Below the pieces are notes generated by a model. It was not told where the DNA came from, made no database searches, and saw nothing but the letters and a program-made list of their open reading frames with translations. A stretch of 64,000 bases of DNA from Nitrospira sp. (GTDB lineage: Bacteria; Nitrospirota; Nitrospiria; Nitrospirales; Nitrospiraceae). The stretch spans positions 3,520,001 through 3,584,000 of the forward strand of contig JBAOHZ010000009.1 of the NCBI GenBank assembly GCA_037045225.1, written 5' to 3'. Of the stretch, positions 26,880 through 36,689 are shown one piece after another; position 1 is the stretch's first letter; the number at the start of each line of letters is the position of its first letter. The translations under genes were made by a program, and so were the position numbers.

Positions 26880-28076
26880 ATGACACAGCCTGCGACTGGT
26901 TCCCTGGCGAGAGTCCGACTGACACCTGAACGCGAAACCCCACGGTATTATGGCCACCTCTGGGTCTTTGATAGCAACGTGGCCGAGGTGCTGGGCACAC
27001 CGGCCCCCGGCGACCTCGTCGATGTCTACACCCACCAGAAACGGTTCTTCGGGCGCGGCCTCTTTAATCCCCATTCCAAGATCCGCATCCGCATGCTCAC
27101 GTTTCAGGACGAGCCGATCAACGACGATTTTTTTGCCGCGCGTCTCCGGGCTGCCGTGGCACTCCGTCGAACGGTGGCGTCCCATGCCACGGCTTGCCGT
27201 CTTGTGCATGGGGAGAGTGATCTCTTGCCGGGGCTGGTCGTAGACCGGTTTGCCGATGTGGCCGTGATGCAGACCCTGGGGTACGGCATGGACCTGCGAA
27301 AAGAACTCTTAGGCGACCTGTTGGTGCAGGAAGCTGGGGTCAAGACGGTCTACTTGCGGAATGATGCCAAGAGTCGCACGTTGGAGGGCCTGCCGTTGGT
27401 GAAAGGATTTCTGCGTGGTGATGGCGCCACGACCGTGAACATTCATGAGGGGAAGGCTCAGTTTACGGTGGATATTGCTGAGGGGCAGAAGACCGGCTGG
27501 TTCTGCGATCAACGCGAAAATCGGATCGCCGCGGCCCTCTTCGCAAAAGGGAACACAGTGTTGGACGCCTTTTGTCACACCGGCGGGTTCGGGATCCAGG
27601 CCGCGCTGGCGGGCGCGCAATCGGTGGAGGGGTTGGATGTGAGCGCCTCCGCCGTGGCGTTGGCTCAGGCGCATGCGGAGCAGAATCAGGTGGCTGCTCG
27701 GTGTCAGTATCGCCAGGCCGATGCGTTTGAAGAGTTGCGTGTGCTCGAGCGGAACAATCAACGGTACGACCTCGTCATTCTCGATCCACCGGCGTTCGCG
27801 CGCAGCAAGAAGGCCGTGCCTCATGCCATTGCCGGGTATAAGGAAGTCAATTTGCGCGGACTTCGACTCCTTCAGCCTGGAGGCGTGCTGGTCACCTGTT
27901 CCTGTTCGCAACCGATCACGGACGACGATTTCTGGAAGATGCTGCAGGCTGCGGCACGGGATGCGCGCCGGCAGATCAGATTGCTTGAACAACGCGGACA
28001 GGGCCCGGACCATCCGGTGCTCGCCGGCATGCCGGAAACGCGGTATCTGAAATGTTATATCGTGCAGGTGCTCTGA
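26880..28076 (+). CDS. RlmI-like 23S rRNA (cytosine-5) methyltransferase
   Basis: The 398-residue product has an N-terminal PUA-like RNA-binding domain (about 1-75), a middle beta domain, and a C-terminal Rossmann methyltransferase. SAM-binding motif I is VLDAFCHTGGFGIQAALAGA. The catalytic region is LVILDPPAFARSKK, with the Cys pair VTCSCSQPI near the end. This matches the RlmI/COG1092 group, which makes m5C in 23S rRNA. The OPT transporter gene starts four bases after its stop, so the two are probably co-transcribed. Confidence 0.88.
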   Translation: MTQPATGSLARVRLTPERETPRYYGHLWVFDSNVAEVLGTPAPGDLVDVYTHQKRFFGRGLFNPHSKIRIRMLTFQDEPINDDFFAARLRAAVALRRTVASHATACRLVHGESDLLPGLVVDRFADVAVMQTLGYGMDLRKELLGDLLVQEAGVKTVYLRNDAKSRTLEGLPLVKGFLRGDGATTVNIHEGKAQFTVDIAEGQKTGWFCDQRENRIAAALFAKGNTVLDAFCHTGGFGIQAALAGAQSVEGLDVSASAVALAQAHAEQNQVAARCQYRQADAFEELRVLERNNQRYDLVILDPPAFARSKKAVPHAIAGYKEVNLRGLRLLQPGGVLVTCSCSQPITDDDFWKMLQAAARDARRQIRLLEQRGQGPDHPVLAGMPETRYLKCYIVQVL

Positions 28077-28080
28077 GGGC

Positions 28081-30090
28081 ATGATGCGCAAGCAGGACGC
28101 GCCAACGGAGCCGGTGGATGTGCCGCTTGTTCCCGCCACGGTGACGCTTCCGGAAATCACGCTGAAAGCGGTCGTCTTGTCGATTGTGCTGGCTGCAGTG
28201 CTAGCCGGAGCCAACGCCTATCTGGGTTTGTTTGCCGGCATGACGGTGTCTGCCTCCATTCCAGCCGCCGTCGTCTCGATGGCGGTGCTGCGTCTCTTCC
28301 GTCAGTCGAATATTCTCGAAAACAATATCGTCCAAACCGCCGCCTCGTCAGGTGAGGCGTTGGCGGCCGGCGTGATCTTCACCATTCCAGGGCTGCTCCT
28401 CATCGGCTATTGGACCACCTTCGACTACTGGCAAACATTCACGGTCTCGCTGGTCGGTGGGGTGCTCGGGGTGTTGTTTACTATTCCTCTGCGTCGCGCT
28501 CTGATTATTCACGCTCGACTGCGTTTTCCCGAAGGACTCGCGACGGCGGAAGTCTTGAAGGTCGGCGCTTCGTCGGATGCCGGTGCCGGCGGCAGGATTC
28601 GTCTTTTGCTGGGCGCTGCGGCGCTGGGTGGTGGATTCAAGTTTGCCGAGGGAGGATTGAAGCTCTGGAGCGAGTCGCTGGAAGGGGCGTTTCAGCTCGG
28701 GCGGTCGACGCTGTATGGCGGGCTGAACCTGTCACCGGCGTTGGTGGCAGTCGGGTACATCATCGGGCTCAACACGGCGGTCGTTGTCTTCTTCGGCGGA
28801 GCGATCGGCTGGCTGGTCCTGTTGCCGCTGTATCAGGCGATCGTTGCGTCGCCGGAGGGGTTGACTGGTGTGGCGGCGGCAAAGGCGACCTGGAGCGGGC
28901 AGATTCGCTACATCGGCATCGGCGCGATGCTGGTGGGTGGTGTATGGACCCTGGTGCAAGTGCGCGGCGCGATCTTCGACAGTCTACGTCAACTCATGAC
29001 GTTGTACGCCGATCGTCACCACACTGGTGAGGAATCGAAACTGCCGCGCACGGAGCGCGATGCAGGTGTGGCTTGGTTGATCGGACTGACGGTGGCCGCG
29101 CTGGTTCCGATGGTTTTCTTGTATCAAGATCTGTTGGGGCACAACCTGCTCGGTGGCGTCGGCCTGACCCTGCTCATGGTCGTGACGGCGTTTTTGTTTT
29201 CTGCCGTGGCGGGGTATATGGCCGGCCTCGTGGGCAGCTCGAGCAATCCGGTTTCCGGTGTGACCATCGCCACTATCATGCTCGCCTCGCTGTTGCTGCT
29301 GGGCATCTTGGGGAAGGGCAATCCGGCCGGTCCGGCTGCGGCGCTATTGGTGGGGGCGGTCGTGTGTTGCGCTGCGGCGATGGGCGGCGACAATTTGCAG
29401 GATTTGAAAACCGGGCATGTGGTCGGCGCGACCCCCTGGAAGCAGCAGGTGATGCAGGTGATCGGCGTGGCGACGGGCGCGGTCGTGATTGTCCCGGTGC
29501 TGTCTCTGCTACAGGCGAAATATGGGATCGGTGAGGTGACGGCTGCCCATCCTCATCCACTCTCGGCTCCCCAGGCCACGCTCATGGCCAACCTTGCCAA
29601 CGGCGTCTTCGGCGGCTCCTTACCCTGGCATCTGGTCGGAGTCGGAATGGTGCTGGGTGTCGTCGTGATTCATCTCGACAGGCGGCAGGCACGACGCGGT
29701 GCTGCCCTTCGTTTCCCTGTCCTGGCGGTGGCGCTTGGCATGTACTTGCCGCTGAAACTTTCAGCAACGATCATGTTCGGCGGTCTGCTGGCTGAGTCTG
29801 TGCGCAGGAGCCGGGGCGCGGCAGAGGTTCCGGCTGAAGATCACGGGCTGTTGTGTGCGGCCGGGTTGGTGACCGGTGAAGCATTGGTTGGGATTTTGCT
29901 GGCGCTGCCCATTGCCCTCAGTTCGATTTGGGCTGGTTTATCGGGAGATCCCTTTCAGCTGTTTGCCGATCCGCCGCTGGGCGGCTGGCCTGGGCTGGTC
30001 GCGTTAGCACTCGTGGGTCTGTTGCTTGTGCGGGCGGGGCAATCGAACGGGACGGGTGTTGAGATTGGAAGGACGAGTGATCGATGCTGA
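28081..30090 (+). CDS. OPT-family oligopeptide/metal-chelate transporter
   Basis: The 669-residue product has about 14-16 hydrophobic helices over its full length. The N-terminal stretch SIVLAAVLAGANAYLGLFAG and NNIVQTAASSGEALAAGVIF are typical of the OPT family, as is the later SSNPVSGVTIATIM. OPT proteins import peptides or metal chelates using the proton gradient; the substrate is unknown. It starts four bases after the RlmI-like gene. Length and motifs are complete. Confidence 0.9.
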   Translation: MMRKQDAPTEPVDVPLVPATVTLPEITLKAVVLSIVLAAVLAGANAYLGLFAGMTVSASIPAAVVSMAVLRLFRQSNILENNIVQTAASSGEALAAGVIFTIPGLLLIGYWTTFDYWQTFTVSLVGGVLGVLFTIPLRRALIIHARLRFPEGLATAEVLKVGASSDAGAGGRIRLLLGAAALGGGFKFAEGGLKLWSESLEGAFQLGRSTLYGGLNLSPALVAVGYIIGLNTAVVVFFGGAIGWLVLLPLYQAIVASPEGLTGVAAAKATWSGQIRYIGIGAMLVGGVWTLVQVRGAIFDSLRQLMTLYADRHHTGEESKLPRTERDAGVAWLIGLTVAALVPMVFLYQDLLGHNLLGGVGLTLLMVVTAFLFSAVAGYMAGLVGSSSNPVSGVTIATIMLASLLLLGILGKGNPAGPAAALLVGAVVCCAAAMGGDNLQDLKTGHVVGATPWKQQVMQVIGVATGAVVIVPVLSLLQAKYGIGEVTAAHPHPLSAPQATLMANLANGVFGGSLPWHLVGVGMVLGVVVIHLDRRQARRGAALRFPVLAVALGMYLPLKLSATIMFGGLLAESVRRSRGAAEVPAEDHGLLCAAGLVTGEALVGILLALPIALSSIWAGLSGDPFQLFADPPLGGWPGLVALALVGLLLVRAGQSNGTGVEIGRTSDRC

Positions 30091-30124
30091 CGAGGTCAGA
30101 CGTCGCGCGAAGTGGAGAGGCCGT

Positions 30125-30595
30125 CTAATCGCTGGGCGGCTCAAAATGTCCCGGCGGGCGCGATTGCCAGGGGACCGTGGCCTGCTTGGATTGTTTGACG
30201 AGGCTTCGCAGGCTCACCTCTGCGGCGCGCAGCAGTTTGGGCTCGCCACTTTGCATGAGTGCCGTCAGGAGGACGTACAGCGACCGGTCATGTCCGGCCG
30301 CCACGAGAATTCTCTCAAGGACGGGGTCGCTCCCGGTTAAAGTGGACAGGGGAGCCGGCTCATCGTCATCGTCTTTACACAGCAGGTCCAAATCAGTGGG
30401 GTGGATAAAGAGCCAGGGGAGAGGAATCTTGAGTGCGCCGGCCAGCGCTTCCAATGTTGAGGCGTTGGGATCGGCCTGTTCCGCCTCGAGCGCTTCCAGC
30501 AGAGACGTTGCGATGCCGGCCCGTTCGGCGAGCGCCGACTCGGAACATTTTTGTGAGACTCGCCAGGCACGAACCAATGAACCGATGTGTGACAT
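30125..30595 (-). CDS. XRE-family HTH regulator
   Basis: I chose ATG 30595 (MSHIGSLVRAWR), which begins just before the helix-turn-helix, giving 156 residues. The HTH is KCSESALAERAGIATSLLEA, followed by PNASTLEALAGALKIPLPWL, as in lambda-repressor-like proteins. The C-terminal part (about 75-140) is helical and could be a ligand or dimer domain. It converges with the OPT gene, and no target is evident. Confidence 0.8.
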   Translation of the reverse strand: MSHIGSLVRAWRVSQKCSESALAERAGIATSLLEALEAEQADPNASTLEALAGALKIPLPWLFIHPTDLDLLCKDDDDEPAPLSTLTGSDPVLERILVAAGHDRSLYVLLTALMQSGEPKLLRAAEVSLRSLVKQSKQATVPWQSRPPGHFEPPSD

Positions 30596-30770
30596 GGCCC
30601 GATAATACTGCATCTCTTTCGAGCCCTGCAACGTCCTGTTTACGGGGGTCGTTCAATAGTTGCCTGTAACATCAATGTGTTATGAGCCATTCTCCTAGGT
30701 AGAACAAAGGCCGCCAAATCGGGTAGAATGAGGCGTTCTAATTGTTGTCTCGAGCGAGGAGGATCAGCCG

Positions 30771-31112
30771 ATGTTAGGTACCGACATTCGCGGCATTATG
30801 GCCGAAGAGGAAGAAGTCCAGCGGCGGCAGGAAGCCTTGCAGTCTTTGATGTCGATGCGCGAGAAGCTGCTGCGTGAATCGCTGGAAGCGCGAATCAAGC
30901 GGGCGCGTGGAACGGGAGACTGGACGAACCTGTCACCCGCTGAATGTGCCAATATTTACAAGGAAGAGCGTGTGCACCTGCGTGCCCAGCTGGAGCGATT
31001 GAAGGCCGAGCGTGATCGCACGCGCGGCAAGCTGTCGGCTCTCAAGCGGGCCAAGGTGCGGGCGCAACGCATCCGCGCCGCCGAAGCGGCTTCCGGCAAG
31101 AAACGCAAATAG
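30771..31112 (+). CDS. Coiled-coil hypothetical protein (113 aa)
   Basis: A good ribosome-binding site (GAGGAGG) precedes ATG 30771. The product is almost all helix, with heptads in QRRQEALQSLMSMREKLLRE and HLRAQLERLKAERDRTRGKL, and a very basic tail (KVRAQRIRAAEAASGKKRK). The tail suggests nucleic-acid binding. I do not recognise a family. Confidence 0.65.
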   Translation: MLGTDIRGIMAEEEEVQRRQEALQSLMSMREKLLRESLEARIKRARGTGDWTNLSPAECANIYKEERVHLRAQLERLKAERDRTRGKLSALKRAKVRAQRIRAAEAASGKKRK

Positions 31113-31122
31113 GAATATCTTG

Positions 31123-31153
31123 GGGAGGCCCTGCTAAGTCAGGAGGGCCTCCC
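31123..31153 (+). terminator. Hairpin between coiled-coil gene and TrmH-family gene
   Basis: gggaggccct (31123-31132) pairs exactly with agggcctccc (31144-31153) across an 11-base loop. No T-tract follows, so termination may be partial. It ends four bases before the next putative start. Confidence 0.5.
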
Positions 31154-31157
31154 TGAA

Positions 31158-32000
31158 GTGTTGCCGACCCTTGGATATCTGTTGACCTTCTCACCTCGCA
31201 CCGTCTCCCGCAACTTTCTCTCGCACATACGAGATGTCGTCAAGACGAAGCGTACGCGTGACCGCGAGGGCGTGTTCGTGTTGGAAGGCACAAAACCCAT
31301 TCTTGAATTAGTGCAGTCGGCGCCGCAGCGCATTGTCTGCCTCATCGTCACCCCCAGTTTTCTCGACCGGCAACCGCCGGAAGTCAGCCAGCAGGTGTTG
31401 GACAGTGGCTGTACCGTTCACAGTTGTCCCGAGCATACGCTGGCGCAATTGTCCGATGTCGAGACATCGACCGGGGTACTGGCCATCGTCCATCAACCCA
31501 GTTGGAACCAGTCTGCGATCCTCGCGCAACCGAAGATATTCGGTCTCTACGGGGACATGCTGCAGGACCCGACGAATATGGGGACGATTATTCGAACGGC
31601 GGCTGGACTCAACGTGAGTGCTCTGTGGTTGGCGCCCCATTCCGTCGATGTGTTCAACCCGAAAGTCGTGCGGGCCACCGCCGGCGCGCTCTTCCAGTTG
31701 CCCATCTTTCCTCAGACCAGTCTCGAAGAACTGCAGAACTTGGACTGCGCCATCTTTGCGGCTGACGCCGGAACCAGTGAGGGGTGCGTACCGATCCGGG
31801 CGATTCGGAGCATTCCCGCGCGTACGGTGTTGGCCATCGGCAGCGAAAGTCGGGGCCTCTCAGAGCCGGTTCTCGACGTGGCGACAGTCCGTTTCACTAT
31901 CCCGCTGAAACCGGGTGTCGAGTCCCTCAATGCCGCCGCCGCCGCTTCCATCGCCCTGTTCCAGTTGTCCGGATTGCCGGTGGACTCACCGGCAGCGTAA
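31158..32000 (+). CDS. TrmH/SpoU-family RNA 2'-O-methyltransferase
   Basis: The 280-residue product has an N-terminal substrate-binding domain (RTRDREGVFVLEGTKPILEL). The SPOUT domain that follows holds the three family motifs: DPTNMGTIIRTAA (motif 1), AIGSESRGLSE (motif 2) and PLKPGVESLNAAAAASIALF (motif 3). It would methylate a ribose 2'-OH in rRNA or tRNA; the target is unknown. The start is uncertain: TTG 31158 is the earliest, and TTG near 31182 (MTFSPRTVSR) is an alternative. Confidence 0.88.
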   Translation: MLPTLGYLLTFSPRTVSRNFLSHIRDVVKTKRTRDREGVFVLEGTKPILELVQSAPQRIVCLIVTPSFLDRQPPEVSQQVLDSGCTVHSCPEHTLAQLSDVETSTGVLAIVHQPSWNQSAILAQPKIFGLYGDMLQDPTNMGTIIRTAAGLNVSALWLAPHSVDVFNPKVVRATAGALFQLPIFPQTSLEELQNLDCAIFAADAGTSEGCVPIRAIRSIPARTVLAIGSESRGLSEPVLDVATVRFTIPLKPGVESLNAAAAASIALFQLSGLPVDSPAA

Positions 32001-33069
32001 CGTCGGTTCTTCGGCTTCGTGCACCTCAGCGACTTCCTTGAAAACTCATGTCTGGACTCAGGGGGCTTGTCTTGCGCGATTGTTGTGTGAGCGATAAATG
32101 TCTCCAGTTGAGTCCTTGCACGATATCGTAGGACTCACGGAACCGGAGCGTGCCTGCGCAATCGTACGTGGGGCTATCCAGAATCTGAAAATAAGATTAA
32201 AGTCGGGCATGATGAGCAGCGACGTGCACCAAACCAGAGGGATCAATTCATGTGGGTACGCTTGGGCAGATGGGTGGAGTTCGGGGTGCACTTCGGGAGG
32301 CAGAGCAGGCGGTCAACAGTGCCGGACCGGTATCTTGTTCACGCATCGATACGTGTGGGAAAGAAGGAGTGGTATCACGGCCCCGATCGTTCCGAAGTAG
32401 TACAAGATATCACCGCACACCACAGCCGTCTCCCTTATCCTCGCGTTGATCACTACCCTGATCCCGAGCCACTGAGCTGGGGCATTCGAAAGGTCGCCAC
32501 CTCTGCGACTCATGCGGGAATGGATGCTGAACGTCACACGTTAGGGAGGCCTATTAGAATTGTGTAGTAGGCCGGAAACGCTATCGCTACCAGCCGTCCT
32601 CTTTCCTGAGCGTTTGAATCACGGGAAACGAGTTGGATGTTAGGACTCATCCTCTGAAGAGAATAGGCGCATGCGCCTCTTGCCTCAATTGATGGTGTGA
32701 GAGACCAGATCGGCTGGCGTCATTGAACGTAGACGTCACATCGGCCCCCCATGTGTTTCCGGGTGAGCCAGATACCAGCATGGTGCCTGCTATTCGTTTT
32801 CCTTCCTGTGCCCATCCCTGACGGTGTACTCGTTTCGAAGAAAGGGATCAGGGGCAGGCAAGCCTGAGTTGTCTAGTGCCTATCACTGTGACCCATCTGC
32901 CGTCCGCCATGCGCTGATAGCATCCTGAACCCCTTCCCGAGAGTGCGAGTATGCGCGTCGTCGGCGATGGGCTAGGCTGACCTTCCCGACCCTGCGCCTT
33001 CTTCCTTTTTCTCTCCTGTTTCCTTTACGATGCATCTGAAAATTTCGCTGCGATGTGAGGCGAGGACGG
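32001..33069. other. Long stretch without a convincing gene
   Basis: About 1.07 kb with only short frames of unconvincing composition on either strand. A perfect 14-bp palindrome, aggcgcatgcgcct, lies at 32665-32678. I found no tRNA, hairpin terminator or transposase remnant. It may be decayed sequence, a long leader for radA, or an unrecognised RNA. Confidence 0.5.
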
Positions 33070-34431
33070 ATGAAGGCGAAGACGACGTTTCATTGCCAGG
33101 CGTGCGGCCATCAAGCGTTGCGATGGCTCGGGCGTTGCCCTGATTGTGGAGGCTGGAACACGCTCAAGGAAGAGCGCTTGCCGGCCGCTCCCAAAGGTCG
33201 CCAAGGCATGCCTAAAACAGCCATGGCGGTGGCGACGCCGATCTCCGACATCGAAATCGTGGGTGAGCCCAGGCATAGCACGGGGATGGGGGAGTTTGAC
33301 CGTGTGTTGGGCGGCGGGGTAGTGCCCGGTTCTGTGATGTTGGTCGGCGGTGATCCCGGCATCGGCAAGACCACGCTGCTGTTACAAGCCTTGCCGCTGC
33401 TTGCGGCACCGGGGGAGCAGGTGCTGTACGTGTCAGGAGAAGAGTCGCCCCGGCAGATCAAGATGCGGGGGCAGCGTCTCGGCATCGACGGGAAACATCT
33501 GCTGATCCTCGGGGAAACGAGTCTCGAACAGATTCTCAAAGCCATCCAGGAAATCCAGCCGGCGGCCGTAGTCGTGGATTCGATTCAGACCGTCTATACA
33601 GAACAACTCACCTCGGCGCCGGGCAGTATCAGTCAGGTGCAGGAAGTCGCCGGGCAGCTCATGTGGTTCGCCAAGCGCAGCAATGTGCCGGTGTTTATCA
33701 TCGGGCATGTCACGAAGGAGGGCGCCATCGCCGGCCCGCGCTTGTTGGAACACATCGTCGATACGGTGTTGTATTTCGAAGGGGATAAGAGCCACAGTTT
33801 CAGGATTTTGCGGGCCGTCAAAAATCGGTTCGGCTCAACGAACGAAATCGGCGTATTCGAGATGAAGGACGGTGGCTTGGAGGAAGTCAGCAACCCCTCC
33901 GAGTTGTTTCTCGCCGAGCGACCGCAGCGCACCACCGGCTCGGTGGTGGTGTCCAGCCTGGAGGGCACGCGGCCCATTCTCGTAGAACTGCAGGCGCTGG
34001 TATCTAGCACCAACTACCCCATGCCGAAACGCATGGCGAACGGTGTGGAGCCGAATCGTTTGTCGCTGCTGCTGGCCGTGATGGAAAAACGACTAGGCAT
34101 GCACCTCTCAGGGCAGGATGTGTATGTGAATGTGGTTGGCGGGATTCATATCGACGAGCCGGCCATCGATCTGGGTATTGTGGCCGCGGTCACGTCGAGT
34201 TTGCGAGAGAGTCCGATCGATTTTACGACGCTCGTGATGGGTGAAGTCGGGTTAGGCGGTGAGGTGCGGGCGATCAGCCAGGCCGAACTACGGATTCGCG
34301 AGGCTGCAAAAATGGGATTCAAACGCTGTCTGTTGCCGGAACGGAACGTTGCAAAACTGGAACCGATCGCCGGGATTGAATTGATCGGCATTCATGAAGT
34401 GGGAGATGCGTTGGATGTGGTCCTGGCGTAA
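33070..34431 (+). CDS. radA: DNA repair protein RadA
   Basis: The 453-residue product starts at ATG 33070, directly before the zinc finger FHCQACGHQALRWLGRCPDC. The RecA-like ATPase has Walker A GGDPGIGKTT (residues 93-102) and the RadA-specific KNRFGSTNE motif. The C-terminal part is the Lon-protease-like domain (VYVNVVGGIHIDEPAIDLGI). RadA is a branch-migration helicase in recombinational repair. The next gene overlaps its 3' end, suggesting an operon. Confidence 0.96.
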   Translation: MKAKTTFHCQACGHQALRWLGRCPDCGGWNTLKEERLPAAPKGRQGMPKTAMAVATPISDIEIVGEPRHSTGMGEFDRVLGGGVVPGSVMLVGGDPGIGKTTLLLQALPLLAAPGEQVLYVSGEESPRQIKMRGQRLGIDGKHLLILGETSLEQILKAIQEIQPAAVVVDSIQTVYTEQLTSAPGSISQVQEVAGQLMWFAKRSNVPVFIIGHVTKEGAIAGPRLLEHIVDTVLYFEGDKSHSFRILRAVKNRFGSTNEIGVFEMKDGGLEEVSNPSELFLAERPQRTTGSVVVSSLEGTRPILVELQALVSSTNYPMPKRMANGVEPNRLSLLLAVMEKRLGMHLSGQDVYVNVVGGIHIDEPAIDLGIVAAVTSSLRESPIDFTTLVMGEVGLGGEVRAISQAELRIREAAKMGFKRCLLPERNVAKLEPIAGIELIGIHEVGDALDVVLA

Positions 34432-35272
34432 CGTCCGCAGGGATGCGGGTGCCCTGGTTCTCTGTGCCATGACATGTGCGATGGTGCCCGGCTGCGCCCT
34501 GTTCAGCCCCTCCGATACCGTGCCGCTTTTGCAGGCGACGGCGGAGCAACTGACGGCGCGTCTGCAGGAACAGGCGGGAGAAGTTCGCACGATCAAGGGG
34601 TTGTTCAGCGCGAAGATCACCGGCGGCATCCTGCCGATCGGCCAGCGCATCCAAGGCACCGTGTTCTACCAACGTCCCAACGCCATCCGGCTGCGCGGTT
34701 TCTCCGCGGTGGGCAGTGAAATATTCGAGTTCGTGCAGATCGAAGATCAATTCAAACTCCGGCTGCCGACCATGGGGCGTGAGGTGAGCGGCCGCCCATC
34801 GGAGGCCGACCAACTCGGCCAACTCACGCGTCCCTTTCAGCTGAGCGTCTGGGCGATGAGCGGGATTATTGGAACACAAGCGGTGGGTCCGGATGAGTCA
34901 GTGCGATTGACGGAAGACGGCAATCGGTATCGGCTTGATGTGTCGACCGCACCGGGCAGCAATGGTACCGCTCCATTCGTGGTCAGGCGGATTTGGTTTG
35001 ATCGTCGGAATTTGCTGGTCGTACAAGAGGAACGTCTGTCGCCGTCCGGTGAGGTCGAAGCCACGATGCAGTTCGACGACTACCGTGCTGTGGGCGGGGT
35101 GGCAGAGGCCCTACCGGCGTCGAATGGTCAGGCCCCAGTCGCCGGGACACGGATTATGCGCCCCTTTGCCATTAAGATGACGGATGGACAGGGATCGGGT
35201 AGTTTGCAGGTGACGTTTCACGAATTGGTGCCGAACGAACCGATCAAGCCCGGCGAGCTGGGTCGAGTATGA
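34415..35272 (+). CDS. Lipoprotein, LolB/DUF4292-like
   Basis: I chose ATG 34415, nine bases after GGGAG, which overlaps radA by 17 bases; ATGs at 34394 and 34406 are also in frame. The 285-residue product has a lipoprotein signal with lipobox VPGC. The mature part, with helix TAEQLTARLQEQAGEVRTIK and many strands (RIQGTVFYQRPNAIRLRGFS; FEFVQIEDQFKLRL), fits the LolA/LolB-like half-barrel that binds lipids. A role in lipoprotein or lipid transport is inferred. Its stop overlaps the tsaB start (ATGA). Confidence 0.75.
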   Translation: MWSWRNVRRDAGALVLCAMTCAMVPGCALFSPSDTVPLLQATAEQLTARLQEQAGEVRTIKGLFSAKITGGILPIGQRIQGTVFYQRPNAIRLRGFSAVGSEIFEFVQIEDQFKLRLPTMGREVSGRPSEADQLGQLTRPFQLSVWAMSGIIGTQAVGPDESVRLTEDGNRYRLDVSTAPGSNGTAPFVVRRIWFDRRNLLVVQEERLSPSGEVEATMQFDDYRAVGGVAEALPASNGQAPVAGTRIMRPFAIKMTDGQGSGSLQVTFHELVPNEPIKPGELGRV

Positions 35273-36093
35273 AGACACAATCAGTGCAGTATGTGCTGGC
35301 AATCGATACGGCGACAGCCTGGCAGACTGTCGCGCTGCTTCAGCATGACCAGGTGTTGGCTCTCGTCGAACAGGATGCTCAAGGCTCCCATGCACGGTCC
35401 TTGATGGGTGCAATTGATCGCGCATTACGCGAAGCCGGAGTCACGTTGAAGGACCTGCAAGGCCTGGCCGTGTCCATCGGACCGGGGTCGTTCACGGGTC
35501 TCCGTGTGGGGCTGGCCACTCTGTTGGGGTTTCGCGCCGTGATGGGGACTCCCATCGTGACGGTGCCGACGTTGGAAGCGCTGGCCTGGAACCTGCGCGA
35601 CGTCAAGGGGCTGCTGGTGCCGGTTCTCAAGAGTCGGCACAATGAAGTCTATTGGGCCGTCTATGAATGGCTGCCGGGAACGGGTTTACGTACCCATATC
35701 GCGGAGCAGGTGGGGCCTCCTGCTTCGGTGGCTCGGGCGTTACAGGGCGCCAAGGCCTGCACGGTGTTTGGCGACGGTTGGCAAGCCTATGAAAAGGACA
35801 TACGGGAGGCTATTGACGCGGCAGGCGGGCAGGTGCGGGAAGTCAGGCCGGAACAGCAACGTCCTTCGGCCGTGAGTGTCGGCCTCGCAGGCCAGCAGCG
35901 CTTGGGGGCAGGACACGTTGAGGGGCAGCAGTTGGTGCCTCGCTATGTGCAACGCACGGAAGCCGAGGTGAAGTTCGATGAGCAGCAGGGGGTGTCGGCC
36001 CTCGAACGGCGCCGACAACGGGTTGCCAGCAAATTGGCGCAGGGTCGGCGGGCACGTGGTCGAAAAGAGGCCGATCCACGAGCTCGGAAGTAG
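35269..36093 (+). CDS. tsaB: tRNA threonylcarbamoyladenosine biosynthesis protein TsaB
   Basis: The 274-residue product has the ASKHA-type N-terminus YVLAIDTATAWQTVALLQHD, the family signature SIGPGSFTGLRVGLATLLGF, and HARSLMGAIDRALREAG between them. TsaB is the scaffold that works with TsaD and TsaE to make t6A37 in tRNA. A basic tail of about 40 residues (RRQRVASKLAQGRRARGRKE) goes beyond the usual length. It is followed by rimI, a common pairing. Confidence 0.93.
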   Translation: MKTQSVQYVLAIDTATAWQTVALLQHDQVLALVEQDAQGSHARSLMGAIDRALREAGVTLKDLQGLAVSIGPGSFTGLRVGLATLLGFRAVMGTPIVTVPTLEALAWNLRDVKGLLVPVLKSRHNEVYWAVYEWLPGTGLRTHIAEQVGPPASVARALQGAKACTVFGDGWQAYEKDIREAIDAAGGQVREVRPEQQRPSAVSVGLAGQQRLGAGHVEGQQLVPRYVQRTEAEVKFDEQQGVSALERRRQRVASKLAQGRRARGRKEADPRARK

Positions 36094-36120
36094 GCCACTA
36101 AATTGGAAATTGAGTCCGAC

Positions 36121-36621
36121 ATGGCGTCCGATTCGGTGGTGATTGTACCGGCGACCGCTGCGGTGCTCGATGAGGTGTTGGCCATTGAACAGGCTTGCTT
36201 CTCGGCCCCCTGGTCGCGCAAAATGTTAGCAGCCGAGTTGTCCGGTAATCAATTTGCGCAGTTCCTCATCGCGAAGTGTCCTGACCCCCGGTCAGGCGCC
36301 CTCGTGATTGCCGGGTATTTTTGTTTTTGGATCGTGTTCGAGGAAGTGCGCTTGATGAACCTGGCCGTACTTCCTGCGTTTCGCCGGCAGGGTATCGGGC
36401 GGCGGCTGGTCTGTACCGCATTGCAGGCCGGACTGACGCGGGGGGCCAGTCGGGCGATGTTGGAGGTGCGGGCGTCGAATCAGGGGGCATTGACGCTCTA
36501 TGATCGGTTGGGGTTTCGTCAGATTGCCGTGCGGTCGCGCTATTATGTGAATCCCGACGAAGATGCGGTGCTCATGGAAATGACGCCGCTCCGGTTGGGG
36601 CCTTTGTGCGAGCAGCCGTAG
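36121..36621 (+). CDS. rimI: Ribosomal protein S18 N-acetyltransferase RimI
   Basis: The start at ATG 36121 gives 166 residues; a TTG at 36103 is in frame but lacks support. The GNAT fold is clear: IEQACFSAPWSRKMLAAELS, then LMNLAVLPAFRRQGIGRRLV, where RRQGIG is the acetyl-CoA loop, and ASNQGALTLYDRLGFRQIAV. RimI acetylates the N-terminus of ribosomal protein S18. It lies 27 bases after tsaB, as in many bacteria. Confidence 0.92.
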   Translation: MASDSVVIVPATAAVLDEVLAIEQACFSAPWSRKMLAAELSGNQFAQFLIAKCPDPRSGALVIAGYFCFWIVFEEVRLMNLAVLPAFRRQGIGRRLVCTALQAGLTRGASRAMLEVRASNQGALTLYDRLGFRQIAVRSRYYVNPDEDAVLMEMTPLRLGPLCEQP

Positions 36622-36689
36622 GGCGATTCCGGGAGCCGGGCAACAGGACAGTCATCCACGAACGTGTGTAGTCAACCAGGAGGTGCGAC

